Assembly (NCBI GenBank): GCA_964442285.1 | Contig: CAYTZH010000025.1 | Coordinates: forward strand, 1-64,000 | Source of the DNA: CAYTZH01 sp964442285 | GTDB taxonomy: Bacteria; Myxococcota_A; UBA9160; JAFDET01 | Direction: 5' to 3' | Length of the DNA: 64,000 nucleotides | Part shown: positions 8,264-17,096 of the stretch, one piece after another | Numbering within the stretch: position 1 is the stretch's first letter | How the letters are laid out: every line of letters begins with the position of its first letter | Program-made: the position numbers and the translations under genes | Notes under the pieces: generated by a model | Told to the model about the DNA's origin: nothing | The model's input: the letters and a program-made list of their open reading frames with translations, nothing else | Databases searched by the model: none

Positions 8264-9004
8264 TTGGGAAGCGACATCTACGTGGGAATCTCGGCGGCCG
8301 TCGCCCGCCAGCACGAGCTCGACCGGGTGGCCAACAACTTGGCGAACGTGGAGACCACCGGCTTCAAGGCCGACCGCTCCCTGTTCCGGGCGGCGCTCGA
8401 GTCCCGACTGATGAACGGGGACGACGAGCTCGTTCCCGGCGCGATGGGTCGGGCCTTCGTGCAGAGCGCGGGGCGTGCGGCCGACCTGCGCGAGGGCTCC
8501 GTGGTCCACACCGGAGCGCCCCTGGACGTCGCCATCCGCGGTCCCGGCTTCTTCGCCGTGGACACGCCCGACGGCACCCGCTACACGCGCGCCGGCTCCT
8601 TCACCCTCTCCCCGGACGGCACCCTCACCACCCGCGAGGGGTTCGCGGTGCAGGGCGCCGGGGGGCCGCTGCAGCTCGACCGGGGGCCGGGTGAGATCCA
8701 GCGCACGGGGGCCCTCGTGGATCGGGACGGGCAGGTGGTGGGACAGCTCCGGGTCGTGGCGTTCGAGGACCTGGGTCGTCTCGAGAAGCTGGGCAACAAC
8801 CTCTTCACGGCGCCGCCCGAGGCCCGACCCGGCGACGTGCCCGACGCGGAGCTGGCGGAGCGCTCCCTGGAGCGCTCCAACGTGTCTCCCGCCGAGGAGC
8901 TGGCCGCGCTGATGCTCCTGCAGCGGGCCTACGACATGGCCGTGCAGGCGGTCCGCCACGACGACGAATCCACCCAGCAGCTGATCCAGGAGGTGTCCCA
9001 GTGA
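8264..9004 (+). CDS. flgF: Flagellar proximal rod protein FlgF
   Basis: FlgF is a rod protein of the flagellar drive shaft. The 246-residue product has the rod/hook N-terminal motif (NNLANVETTGFKADR), the basal-body core (RGPGFFAVDTPDGTRYTRAGSF) and the C-terminal D0 helix ending AVQAVRHDDESTQQLIQEVSQ. The start is TTG at 8264, chosen because GGAGG lies at 8255-8259 and family length fits. Its stop overlaps the GTG of flgG (GTGA). Confidence 0.93.
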   Translation: MGSDIYVGISAAVARQHELDRVANNLANVETTGFKADRSLFRAALESRLMNGDDELVPGAMGRAFVQSAGRAADLREGSVVHTGAPLDVAIRGPGFFAVDTPDGTRYTRAGSFTLSPDGTLTTREGFAVQGAGGPLQLDRGPGEIQRTGALVDRDGQVVGQLRVVAFEDLGRLEKLGNNLFTAPPEARPGDVPDAELAERSLERSNVSPAEELAALMLLQRAYDMAVQAVRHDDESTQQLIQEVSQ

Positions 9005-9786
9005 GAGCGCTCTTCACCGCGGCGACGGGCATGGAGGCCCAGCAGTTCCGGATCGATGCCATCGCCAACAACCTGTCGAACGTGACGACCACGGGCTACA
9101 AGCGCGCGCGCACGGAGTTCCAGGACCTGTTCTACGACACGCTGCAGATCCCGGGCGCCCAGGCCGCCAACGGCGCCTCGTCGCCCACGGGCATCCAGTT
9201 CGGGCACGGCGTGAAGCTGGCCGCCGTGAACCGGATCTTCGACAGCGGGGATCGGGTGAACACCGGGCGGGAGCTGGACCTGGCCGTCGACGGCGATGGC
9301 TTCTTCCAGGTGCAGCGGCCCGATGGGGAGACGGTCTACACCCGGGACGGCAACCTCAAGGTCGACGCCGAGGGCAACCTCGTCAACAGCCTCGGCTACG
9401 TGCTGCTGCCCAACCTGCAGGTGCCCCCGGGTGCCACGTCGATCACCATCCTGGCCGACGGCACCCTCTCGGCCATCCTCGGCGGTCAGACGGATCCCCA
9501 GCAGCTCGGTCAGCTGGAGCTGGTGAGGTTCGTCAATCCCTCCGGTCTGCGCGCCCTGGGCAACAACCTCTTCGCGGTGAGCGAGGGCTCCGGGGACCCG
9601 GAGATCGGGACTCCGGACACCGACGGCTTCGGCGCCATCAGCCAGGGCTTCCTGGAGGGCTCCAACGTCAACGTGGCCGAGGAGCTGGTGCAGATGATCC
9701 TGGCCCAGCGCGCCTTCGAGGTGAACTCGCGGGTGATCCAGGCGGGCGACCAGATGCTCCAGAACGCCGCCACCCTGGGCCGTTAG
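9001..9786 (+). CDS. flgG: Flagellar distal rod protein FlgG
   Basis: FlgG forms the distal rod that crosses the periplasm and bears the P and L rings. At 261 residues it has the usual length. It shows the N-terminal MRALFTAATGMEAQQFRIDAIANNLSNVTTTGYKR, the core AVDGDGFFQVQRPDG and the C-terminal EVNSRVIQAGDQMLQNAATLGR helix. The GTG start overlaps flgF by four bases. flgA follows after two bases. Confidence 0.96.
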   Translation: MRALFTAATGMEAQQFRIDAIANNLSNVTTTGYKRARTEFQDLFYDTLQIPGAQAANGASSPTGIQFGHGVKLAAVNRIFDSGDRVNTGRELDLAVDGDGFFQVQRPDGETVYTRDGNLKVDAEGNLVNSLGYVLLPNLQVPPGATSITILADGTLSAILGGQTDPQQLGQLELVRFVNPSGLRALGNNLFAVSEGSGDPEIGTPDTDGFGAISQGFLEGSNVNVAEELVQMILAQRAFEVNSRVIQAGDQMLQNAATLGR

Positions 9787-9788
9787 CG

Positions 9789-10475
9789 ATGGCGGGCGCC
9801 GGCATCGTCGCCGTCCTGCTCGCGTGTCTCGCGGCCGCCTCGCCGGCCGCGGCGGGCGACCTCGAGGGCCGGGTGGAGCGCTTCATCCGGGAGCGCGCGC
9901 CGCATGCGCCCACGCGGATCGCGGTGCCCGCGCTGGGCGACGCGGCGGATCTTCCCGGGGCCGAGGGCGGAGAGCTGCGCCTCTCCGCAGCGGCCGGCGA
10001 GGACTACCTGGGCTCGGTGCCGGTGCGGCTCACGGTCTGGCACGGCGGGCAGGCCGTCCACACCGCCGTGGTCACGGCCCGGGTCGAGAGCGAGACCGTG
10101 GTCTGGGTGGCGGACCGCGACCTGCCCCGAGGTGTCGAGATCCGGCCGCAGGACCTGCGCCGCGAGACCCTCGACCGCGCACGGCTGCCCCAGGACGCCC
10201 TGCTCGAACCGGACCGCCTCGTCGGCCGGCACACCACCCGGGGCATCCGCGAGGGCGCGGTCTGGCGCGCCCACTGGGTGCAGGCGCCGGTCCTGGTCGC
10301 GCGCGGCGCGGTGGTCCGGCTGCGCCTGGTCCGCGGCCCGCTGCGGATCGAGGCCCTGGGGCGCGCGCGTGAGGACGGGCGCCTCGGCGACCCGGTTCGG
10401 GTGCAGAACCTGGACTCCCGCCGCGAGGTGGTGGGTCGGGTGAGCGGGGAGGCCCTGGTCGATGTCGGCCTCTAG
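9789..10475 (+). CDS. flgA: P-ring assembly chaperone FlgA
   Basis: FlgA is a periplasmic chaperone for P-ring (FlgI) assembly. The 228-residue product has a signal peptide (residues 1-22, ending SPAAAGD) and a C-terminal SAF-like region (VADRDLPRGVEIRPQDL, then LVGRHTTRGIREGAVW and VVRLRLVRGPLRIEALGRA). Its 3' end overlaps flgH by 14 bases. The order flgG-flgA-flgH-flgI is common in Gram-negative clusters. Confidence 0.88.
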   Translation: MAGAGIVAVLLACLAAASPAAAGDLEGRVERFIRERAPHAPTRIAVPALGDAADLPGAEGGELRLSAAAGEDYLGSVPVRLTVWHGGQAVHTAVVTARVESETVVWVADRDLPRGVEIRPQDLRRETLDRARLPQDALLEPDRLVGRHTTRGIREGAVWRAHWVQAPVLVARGAVVRLRLVRGPLRIEALGRAREDGRLGDPVRVQNLDSRREVVGRVSGEALVDVGL

Positions 10476-11223
10476 CCGGGCCGCGTACGGGCTCCTGGTT
10501 GCCGTGGCCCTGCTGGCCACCGGCTGCATCGAGCACGGGATCAAGGAGTCGATGCGGCGCTTCGACTACGGGGAGCTCGAGGACCCGGAGCCCTATGTGC
10601 CCACCGAAGGCGCCATCTGGCCCGGCCGGACGGGGGCGACCTCCTTCGTCTACTTCGACAACCGGGCCCGCGGCGTGGGGGACCTCATCACGGTGGTGAT
10701 CGACGAGCTCGCCACGGCCAGCGGGGAGGCCAACACCGACGCCTCCCGCAACTCGACCATCGGCGCGAGCCTGAGCTCGGACATCGGGCTCGTCGACCTG
10801 ATCGCGAAGCCCGTGCGCCAGCTCCTGCGCTGGATCCTCGACGAGCCGACGCTTCCCGGCGTCGATCCCACGCCGGGGACCAGCTATAGCCTGGTGGACA
10901 GCAGCCACGAGAACGCCTTCACCGGCGACGGTGCCACGAGCCGCCGCGGCACCTTCCAGGCGGTGGTGACCTGCCGCGTGGTCGACGTGCTGCCGGGCGG
11001 TCTCTTCCACGTGCGCGGGCGCCGGGCCATCGTGGTGAACAAGGAGAAGCAGTACCTGACCCTGGAGGGCCTGGTACGGCAGCAGGACATCAGCGTCGAC
11101 AACCAGGTGGCGTCCACGCGCCTGGCGGAAGCGCAGCTCACCTACGACGGAATCGGCGTGCTGGACGACAAGCAGCGTCCGGGCTTCCTCACGAGGGTCT
11201 TCGATTGGGTGTACCCGTTCTGA
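10462..11223 (+). CDS. flgH: Flagellar L-ring lipoprotein FlgH
   Basis: FlgH forms the outer-membrane L ring. The 253-residue product begins with a lipoprotein signal: hydrophobic stretch, then lipobox LATGC with Cys22. The conserved body includes RGVGDLITVVIDE, RGTFQAVVTCRVVDVLPGGLFHVRGRR and the C-terminal GVLDDKQRPGFLTRVFDWVYPF. The middle segment is a little longer than in enteric FlgH. Presence of an L ring is direct evidence for an outer membrane. Confidence 0.94.
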   Translation: MSASSRAAYGLLVAVALLATGCIEHGIKESMRRFDYGELEDPEPYVPTEGAIWPGRTGATSFVYFDNRARGVGDLITVVIDELATASGEANTDASRNSTIGASLSSDIGLVDLIAKPVRQLLRWILDEPTLPGVDPTPGTSYSLVDSSHENAFTGDGATSRRGTFQAVVTCRVVDVLPGGLFHVRGRRAIVVNKEKQYLTLEGLVRQQDISVDNQVASTRLAEAQLTYDGIGVLDDKQRPGFLTRVFDWVYPF

Positions 11224-12311
11224 GAGCGGCGGCGTTGGCCGGCCTCGTGCTCGCGCTGCTCACCCCGCCGGCGGGCGCGGCGCGGGTGAAGGACGTGGCG
11301 TCCATCCAGGGCGTCCGCGCCAACCAGCTGGTGGGCTACGGGCTCGTCGTGGGCCTGAACGCCAGCGGCGACCGGAACGGGACCGAGTTCACCGTCCAGA
11401 CCCTGACCGGCCTGCTCTCGAAGATCGGCGTGGTGGTGGATGCGAACGACGTCACCGTGCGCAACGTCGCCGCCGTGATGGTGACCGCCAGCCTGCCGCC
11501 CTTCGCGCGCTCCGGCGCCATCCTGGATGCAGTGGTGTCGTCGGTCGGCGACGCCACCAGCCTCGAGGGCGGCACCCTGCTGCTCACGCCGCTCTACGGC
11601 ACCGACGGGGCGGTGTACGCCCTGGCCCAGGGCGCCGTCTCGGTGGGCGGCTTCTCCGCCGGCGGCGAGGCCGGAAGCTCCGTGCGCAAGAACCACCCCA
11701 CGGTCGGGCGGGTGGCGCGCGGCGTGACGGTGGAGCGCGAGCTCGAGTACCGGATCGAGGACAAGCGCGAGTTCGACGTGACCCTCTCCCAGCCGGACTT
11801 CACGACCATCCGCCGCATGGCCCAGCGCATCAACGACCACTTCGGGGCCGAGGTCGCCCACGCGCGCAACTCGGGGAGCCTGAGCCTGTTCGTCCCGGAG
11901 GCGCGCACCCAGGACGTGGTGGGCTTCCTCGCGGAGGTGGAGGCGCTCTCCTTCGATCCGGATGCCCTGGCCCGGGTGGTGCTCAACGAGCGCACCGGCA
12001 CGGTGGTCATCGGCGCGGCCGTGACCCTCTCCCAGGTGGCCATCTCCCACGGGAGCCTCTCGGTGCTGATCAGCGCCGCGAACGAGATCTCGCAGCCGCC
12101 TCCCTTCTCGGCGGGGGAGACCCGCGATCTCCGCAACGAGACGATCGAGGCCGTGGAGGAGGAGGCGCGGCTCACCCTGGTGGAGGGACTCACCATCGGG
12201 GAGCTGGTCCGCGGACTCAACGCCATCGGCGTCACGCCCCGCGACCTGATCGCCATCCTGCAGGCGATCCAGGCCGCCGGAGCGCTGAACGCCGAGCTGG
12301 AGCTGATGTGA
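11205..12311 (+). CDS. flgI: Flagellar P-ring protein FlgI
   Basis: FlgI forms the periplasmic P ring. The 368-residue product has a hydrophobic signal sequence at the N-terminus, then RVKDVASIQGVRANQLVGYGLV and the conserved GTEFTVQTLTGLLSKIG region, ending with the characteristic LVRGLNAIGVTPRDLIAILQAIQAAGAL. The start codon is uncertain: TTG at 11205 overlaps flgH by 19 bases and gives a complete signal peptide. flgJ overlaps its stop by four bases. Confidence 0.94.
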   Translation: MGVPVLRAAALAGLVLALLTPPAGAARVKDVASIQGVRANQLVGYGLVVGLNASGDRNGTEFTVQTLTGLLSKIGVVVDANDVTVRNVAAVMVTASLPPFARSGAILDAVVSSVGDATSLEGGTLLLTPLYGTDGAVYALAQGAVSVGGFSAGGEAGSSVRKNHPTVGRVARGVTVERELEYRIEDKREFDVTLSQPDFTTIRRMAQRINDHFGAEVAHARNSGSLSLFVPEARTQDVVGFLAEVEALSFDPDALARVVLNERTGTVVIGAAVTLSQVAISHGSLSVLISAANEISQPPPFSAGETRDLRNETIEAVEEEARLTLVEGLTIGELVRGLNAIGVTPRDLIAILQAIQAAGALNAELELM

Positions 12312-12601
12312 GCCTGGAAGTCCGCGCCGCCGCCCTGCTGCAGACCTCGCCGCAGCGACCCGTGGACACGAGCGTCCGCGGCGCCGGCCGCGAGTTCGAG
12401 GCCTACTTCGTGGCCGAGATGCTGCGGGCGGCGAGCCGTTCCCCCTTCGGCGACTCCCCGCTCAGCGGCGGCGCGAGTGGACGCATGTACCGGGAGCAGT
12501 TCCAGGCCGAGGTGGCGCGGCAGGCCGCGCTCGCGGGCGGGCTCGGGCTCGCGGCGTGGATCGAGGGCCGGCTCGAGACGAGCGAGGAGGGCGGGTCATG
12601 A
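12308..12601 (+). CDS. flgJ: Rod-binding protein FlgJ, N-terminal domain only
   Basis: The 97-residue product matches the rod-capping domain of FlgJ (REFEAYFVAEMLRAASRS, then MYREQFQAEVARQAALAGGLGLA). It lacks the C-terminal muramidase that enteric FlgJ uses to open peptidoglycan for the rod. Single-domain FlgJ proteins are known in many non-enteric bacteria, where another lytic enzyme must act. GTG start at 12308 overlaps flgI by four bases; the stop overlaps flgN by four bases. Confidence 0.85.
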   Translation: MSLEVRAAALLQTSPQRPVDTSVRGAGREFEAYFVAEMLRAASRSPFGDSPLSGGASGRMYREQFQAEVARQAALAGGLGLAAWIEGRLETSEEGGS

Positions 12602-13101
12602 GCGTACGGGGCGATCTCGCCGGGCGCCTCCTGACCGTGCTGGAGGCGGAGGAGAAGCTCTACCTGGAGCTGCGATCCCTGCTGCAGGAAGAGCGGGCCT
12701 GGCTGGTGGCGCTGGATGCGGCCCGGATCGAGGAGGCCGTGCAGCGGAAGGAGTCGCTCGCCGCCGAGGGGCGGCTGCTGGAGGAGGCGCGGATCGAGCT
12801 GGCCCGGGCCCTGGCGCGGGAGCTCGGCGTCGACGACGAGCGCCCCACGCTCTCCCGGCTGTGCGCGCGGCTCGGCGACGACGCGGAGCCCCTGCAACGG
12901 GCCCACAGCCGGCTGGTGGCGCTCGTCGGTGCGTCCCGCGAGCTGCTCGACGCCAACGCGGGCTTCGCGGGGGAGGCCCTCGCCCAGGTCCGCTCCACCC
13001 TCCAGCTCCTGGGCCGACTGCTGCCCGCCCAGCCGACCTACGCCCCGGACCTGGCCGCCGCGGAGCCGACCGGGGCCCGGCTCGTGCGCCGGTCCGCGTG
13101 A
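12598..13101 (+). CDS. flgN: FlgN-like export chaperone for hook-filament junction proteins
   Basis: A 167-residue, almost entirely helical protein placed immediately before flgK, the normal location of flgN. The N-terminal helix (LLTVLEAEEKLYLELRSLLQEERAWLVALDAARIEEAVQRKESL) has the typical FlgN pattern. FlgN binds FlgK and FlgL in the cytoplasm and delivers them to FlhA. ATG at 12598 is chosen because it overlaps the flgJ stop. Identity rests on pattern and context, as FlgN sequences diverge strongly. Confidence 0.78.
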   Translation: MSVRGDLAGRLLTVLEAEEKLYLELRSLLQEERAWLVALDAARIEEAVQRKESLAAEGRLLEEARIELARALARELGVDDERPTLSRLCARLGDDAEPLQRAHSRLVALVGASRELLDANAGFAGEALAQVRSTLQLLGRLLPAQPTYAPDLAAAEPTGARLVRRSA

Positions 13102-13114
13102 GGGGGAAGCCGCC

Positions 13115-14554
13115 ATGTCGCTCTTCGGGACCCTCGACATCGCCGAGCGCGCCCTGGCGCTCAACCAGGCCGGGGTCCGCAACACCGGTCACAACATCGC
13201 CAACGTGGGCAACCCGGCCTACTCCCGCCAGCGGCAGGTGATCGAGGCCGTCACGCCCGTGGCGACGCCCACCGGGGCCCTCGGCCAGGGCGCCGAGCAG
13301 GCGTCCATCCAGCGGGTTACCGATCCGTTCCTCACCCGGCAGCTGTCGGACGAGACCATGCGCAACGGCTCCCTGGACGCACAGGCCCGGGTGCTGAGCC
13401 AGCTCGAGGAGGCCCTGAACGAGCAGCCCGGCGAGGGGCTCGGCGCGGAGCTCTCGCGCTTCTACGACGAGCTGCAGGCCCTGGCCACGGCGACGACCCC
13501 GGGGGCCCCGGCGGAGCGCGCCTCGCTCGTCGCCACCGCCGACGCCCTGGTCAGCCGCTTCCACGCTCTCGACGGCGAGGTCCGCGCCCAGCAGCGTGCC
13601 GCCGATCGCACCCTCGTCGGGCTGGTCCCCGAGATCAACGGCCTCCTCGACCGCATCAACGAGCTGAACGAGGAGATCTCCCGCGCCGAGAACATCGCCC
13701 CGGCCAACGACCTGCGCGACCAGCGGGAGGCGGCCATCCAGGACCTCTCGCAGCGGATCGACATCGACGTCTTCGAGCAGCAGGACGGGAAGGTCGTGGT
13801 GCTGCACACCTCGGGCGTCTCCCTGGTGGAGGGCGCCACGGCGCGCCGGCTGGTGGCCCAGCAGGACCCCACGAATCCCTTCGACCCCACGTTCTCGCGG
13901 ATCCTCTACGACGACGGCGCGGTCCAGAGCGACCTCACGGCCGCGATCGGCAGCGGGGAGCTCGGCGGTCTGCTCCGCGCCCGCGACACCACGATCCCCG
14001 GCGTGATCCGCGACCTGGACTCGGTGGCGTTCACGCTCATCGAGACGGTGAACGGCGTCCACAACCTGGGGGTGGGCCTGAACGGCACCTCCGGCGACTT
14101 CTTCGCGCCGCTCGCGGGCACCGACGACGCCGCCCGCAACATCGCGCTGGACGCCAACGTCGCCAGCGACGAACGCAACATCGCCGCGGGGCTCACCACT
14201 GCCGCCAACGACAACCGCAACGCCCTGGCGCTGGCGGCCCTGCGGACCACCGCCTCGGCGGTCTTCCTCGCGGGCGACCTGAGCGGTGCGCCCTCCGGCC
14301 CCGTGCGGACGGTGAGCGACCACCACGCCAGCACGGTGGCGGATCTGGGCCAGCAGAGCCGCTCCATGGCCGCGGCCCTCGACCAGAACCAGCGCATCCT
14401 GAAGGAGCTCGAGGACCGGCGGGACGAGGTGTCGGGCGTCTCGCTCGACGAGGAAGTCACGAACCTCGTGCGTCTCCAGGCCGCGTATCAGGCCAATGCC
14501 CGGGTGATCTCGGCGGTCGACGAGATGCTCGAGCAGGTGCTGACGCTCATCTAG
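13115..14554 (+). CDS. flgK: Hook-filament junction protein FlgK
   Basis: FlgK (HAP1) is the first of two junction proteins joining hook and filament. The 479-residue product starts with MSLFGTLDIAERALALNQAGVRNTGHNIANVGNPAYSRQ and ends with the FlgK C-terminal helix (NLVRLQAAYQANARVISAVDEMLEQVL). ATG at 13115 is preceded by AGGGGGAAG. Length is within the family range, slightly short in the variable middle. flgL follows after 17 bases. Confidence 0.94.
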   Translation: MSLFGTLDIAERALALNQAGVRNTGHNIANVGNPAYSRQRQVIEAVTPVATPTGALGQGAEQASIQRVTDPFLTRQLSDETMRNGSLDAQARVLSQLEEALNEQPGEGLGAELSRFYDELQALATATTPGAPAERASLVATADALVSRFHALDGEVRAQQRAADRTLVGLVPEINGLLDRINELNEEISRAENIAPANDLRDQREAAIQDLSQRIDIDVFEQQDGKVVVLHTSGVSLVEGATARRLVAQQDPTNPFDPTFSRILYDDGAVQSDLTAAIGSGELGGLLRARDTTIPGVIRDLDSVAFTLIETVNGVHNLGVGLNGTSGDFFAPLAGTDDAARNIALDANVASDERNIAAGLTTAANDNRNALALAALRTTASAVFLAGDLSGAPSGPVRTVSDHHASTVADLGQQSRSMAAALDQNQRILKELEDRRDEVSGVSLDEEVTNLVRLQAAYQANARVISAVDEMLEQVLTLI

Positions 14555-14571
14555 GGGGCGGGGAGGGATCC

Positions 14572-15519
14572 ATGGGCGTGCGGATCACGAGCGCGATGCT
14601 CCTCCGGACCGGCCTGACCGGGGTGAGCCGGCAGCGTCAGCGGCTCCAGGTGTACCAGGAGCAGGCGGCCAGCGGCCTGCGGATCAACCGGCCCTCCGAC
14701 GACCCGAGCGGCGTGCGGGCGGCGGCCCTGCTCAAGGAGGCCCTTGCCCGCAACGCCAGCTTCGAGCGCTCGATCGCCACGAGCGAGCCCGGGGTGCGGG
14801 CCACGGAGACGGCCCTGGCCGATGCCAACGACGTGCTTGTCCGCGCCAAGGAGCTGGCGATCCAGGGCTCCAACGGGACCCTCGACGGCGCCGCCCGGGC
14901 GAGCCTCGCGCGGGAGGTGGAGTCGCTGCACGAGCGGCTGGTCTCCATCGGCAACGCCCGCTCCGGCGGGGGCTTCCTCTTCAGTGGCTACACGGGGGAC
15001 GTCCAGCCCTTCACGCCGGCCGGTCCCTTCGTCCAGGGAAGCCCGTCTCCGGGGGTCAGCTTCACGGGCGATCCCAACGAGCCCCAGGTGGCGATCGACG
15101 AGGGCTTCACGGTGCGCGTCGGGCTCGACGGGCGCCGGGTGTTCAAGGGCGACGGGGACGGCGACGGCAACCCCGACGCCGGGCGCCAGGACCTCTTCGA
15201 CATCCTCGGCGACCTGCGCGACGCCCTCGATGCCGACGACCCGGCCCTGGTGGCCGCGGTGCTGCCGCGGCTCGACGAAGGTCAGGACCAGCTGAGCGTG
15301 GAGCGGACGCGGATCGGCGCCACGGACGCCCAGCTCGCCGCGTTCCGGGATCGGATCGGCGAGCGCGAGGTGCAGCTCACCGCGCGGCTCTCCGACGTGC
15401 AGGACGCCGACGCCGCCGAGGTCTTCTCCGAGATCGTCAACCAGGAGGTCGCGCTGCGGGCCTCCCTGGACGCCGCCTCCCGCATGATCCAGCCGAGCCT
15501 GCTGGACTTCCTGGCCTGA
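14572..15519 (+). CDS. flgL: Hook-filament junction protein FlgL
   Basis: FlgL (HAP3) is the second junction protein and a flagellin homologue. The 315-residue product opens MGVRITSAMLLRTGLTGVSRQRQRLQVYQEQAASGLRINRPSDDP. It ends with the flagellin-type C-terminal helix, EIVNQEVALRASLDAASRMIQPSLLDFL. A purine-rich GGGGAGGGA lies just upstream. csrA starts two bases after its stop, so junction protein and regulator are co-transcribed. Confidence 0.92.
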   Translation: MGVRITSAMLLRTGLTGVSRQRQRLQVYQEQAASGLRINRPSDDPSGVRAAALLKEALARNASFERSIATSEPGVRATETALADANDVLVRAKELAIQGSNGTLDGAARASLAREVESLHERLVSIGNARSGGGFLFSGYTGDVQPFTPAGPFVQGSPSPGVSFTGDPNEPQVAIDEGFTVRVGLDGRRVFKGDGDGDGNPDAGRQDLFDILGDLRDALDADDPALVAAVLPRLDEGQDQLSVERTRIGATDAQLAAFRDRIGEREVQLTARLSDVQDADAAEVFSEIVNQEVALRASLDAASRMIQPSLLDFLA

Positions 15520-15521
15520 CC

Positions 15522-15734
15522 GTGCTGGTCCTGTCGAGGAAGGAGGGCGACAGCCTGCTGATCGGGCCCGACGTGCGGATCACGGTCGTGTCGCTCGGGC
15601 CGGGCCAGGTCCGGCTGGCCATCGAGGCGCCCGACGAAGTCGCGATCTACCGGGAGGAGCTCTACGAGCGGATCGCCCGGGCGAACCGCGAGGCCGCGGA
15701 AGTTCCCGCAGGACCCGTGGGAGAGGCGACATGA
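15522..15734 (+). CDS. csrA: RNA-binding translational regulator CsrA
   Basis: CsrA binds GGA motifs in mRNA leaders, usually blocking ribosome binding; in many flagellates it represses flagellin until FliW sequesters it. The 70-residue product keeps the core MLVLSRKEGDSLLIGPDV and both key RNA-contact arginines, Arg6 and Arg44 (AIYREELYERI). Beyond residue 55 it carries a short Ala/Gly/Pro tail. Start is GTG at 15522. The flagellin leader at 19601-19645 has the expected targets. Confidence 0.95.
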   Translation: MLVLSRKEGDSLLIGPDVRITVVSLGPGQVRLAIEAPDEVAIYREELYERIARANREAAEVPAGPVGEAT

Positions 15735-15765
15735 GGCCTCTCGCGGAGTCGGTGACGGAGGTGAC

Positions 15766-16293
15766 ATGACGGGCGAGGTGGTGATCGAGACCCGGCGGTT
15801 CGGACGCGTGGCCGTCCCCGGCGACCGGGTGTTCCATTTTCCGGGCCTTCCGGGGTTCCGCAGCGCCGAGCGCTTCGCGGTGTTCGCTCACGACCGGGGC
15901 GGGCTGTTCGCGTGGCTGATCTCGCTGGACGTGCCGGACCTGGCCTTCGCCGTGGCCGAGCCCTGGCCCCTGCGCCCGGACTACGACCCGCCGCTGGAGC
16001 GCCACCACCTGAAGGCGGTCGGCGTGGAGACCCCCTCGGACCTGGAGATCCTCGTGATCGCCAATCCGGGCCGCGGCGGGGTCACCCTGAACCTGGCCGC
16101 CCCGCTGCTGCTCAACCCCCGGACCCGCCGCGGCGTCCAGGTGATCCTCGACCGCGGCGAGTACGACACCCGGGAGCCGGTGGCGGAGCCCATGCCGGCC
16201 GAGGAGACGAGCGCGCGGGAGGGCCAGGCCGCCCGGAGCGAGCCGGCGGCGCAAACCACGGGCGAGAAGCCCGGGACGGCGCCCCGGCCCTAG
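15766..16293 (+). CDS. fliW: Flagellar assembly factor FliW (CsrA antagonist)
   Basis: FliW binds either flagellin or CsrA and so couples flagellin secretion to its translation. The 175-residue product shows the FliW core: TRRFGRVAVPGDRVFHFPGLPGF near the N-terminus and LEILVIANP plus VTLNLAAPLLLNPRTRRGVQVIL later. About 30 extra residues at the C-terminus (Glu/Ala/Thr/Pro-rich) exceed the usual ~150-residue length. It follows csrA by 31 bases. Its stop is interlocked with that of the convergent motB in the tetramer CTAG (16290-16293). Confidence 0.93.
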   Translation: MTGEVVIETRRFGRVAVPGDRVFHFPGLPGFRSAERFAVFAHDRGGLFAWLISLDVPDLAFAVAEPWPLRPDYDPPLERHHLKAVGVETPSDLEILVIANPGRGGVTLNLAAPLLLNPRTRRGVQVILDRGEYDTREPVAEPMPAEETSAREGQAARSEPAAQTTGEKPGTAPRP

Positions 16294-17096
16294 CCGCCCT
16301 CGCTGGGCGTGCCCGCGTCGGACGGTGGTGCCGGCGGAGGAAGGCGTTCCAGGAGCCGCTGCAGCTGGCGCGGGCGCGGGGCGTCGCCGGCCCCGGGCGC
16401 TGCGGACGTCAGCACCCGCAGATCCACCCGGAGCGCTGCATCCCCGCCCGGGCCCAGGCCCACGGCCGCGAGTCGGGAGGCCTCGAGCTTCGACTCGCGC
16501 TGCAGCCGCTCCACCACCCGGGCAGCGCGCAGGGCGGTGTCGGTCCAGGCGCTCCCCCCGTCGCCGCCGCGGACCTCGACCCGCACCGGCAGATCGCTGG
16601 TGGCCAGCACCGCGCCGATCTCCCGGAGCAGGCGCCGGGCCTCGCCCTCCGGGTCGCCTTCCTCGTCGCTGCCCGCGGCCGCGGCGGGCAGCGAGACCAC
16701 CAGGCTCCCCTCATCCTGGACCAGATCCGGCGGGCGCTCCGGCTCGCGTGCACCCCGGGCGAGCTCCGCGAGTCGGGCTTCGAGTCGCTCCCGGAGCCGC
16801 TCGAGATCCTCCCGGTCGGCGTCGCCGACCGCGGGCGCGAGCCGGCCGCGCCGGGGCGATCCGGGCGCGCCGCCGCGTCCCAGCACCACCGGAAGGGCGC
16901 CGCCGGGGCCGCTGTGGAAGGCGGCGTTCAGCTCGCCCGAGACCGCCGCGAAGCGGGCGGCGTCGACGCTCGACACGGCGTAGAGGACCACGAAGAAGGC
17001 GAGGAGCAGGGTGATGAAGTCCGCATAGGAGAGCAGCCAGCGGTCCCGGCCCGGCTCGGCGTCGGCGTCGCGCGCGGCCTCCCGCCGTCTCCTCAT
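16290..17096 (-). CDS. motB: Flagellar stator protein MotB
   Basis: MotB anchors the proton-driven stator to peptidoglycan. The 268-residue product has the N-terminal RDRWLLSYADFITLLLAFFVVLYA, containing the proton-binding Asp26 in its only membrane helix, then a plug/linker and an OmpA-like periplasmic domain (about residues 115-235). The OmpA domain is divergent and the last 30 residues are Pro-rich. The start overlaps the motA stop by four bases. Its stop shares a CTAG with fliW. Confidence 0.88.
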   Translation of the reverse strand: MRRRREAARDADAEPGRDRWLLSYADFITLLLAFFVVLYAVSSVDAARFAAVSGELNAAFHSGPGGALPVVLGRGGAPGSPRRGRLAPAVGDADREDLERLRERLEARLAELARGAREPERPPDLVQDEGSLVVSLPAAAAGSDEEGDPEGEARRLLREIGAVLATSDLPVRVEVRGGDGGSAWTDTALRAARVVERLQRESKLEASRLAAVGLGPGGDAALRVDLRVLTSAAPGAGDAPRPRQLQRLLERLPPPAPPSDAGTPSEGG

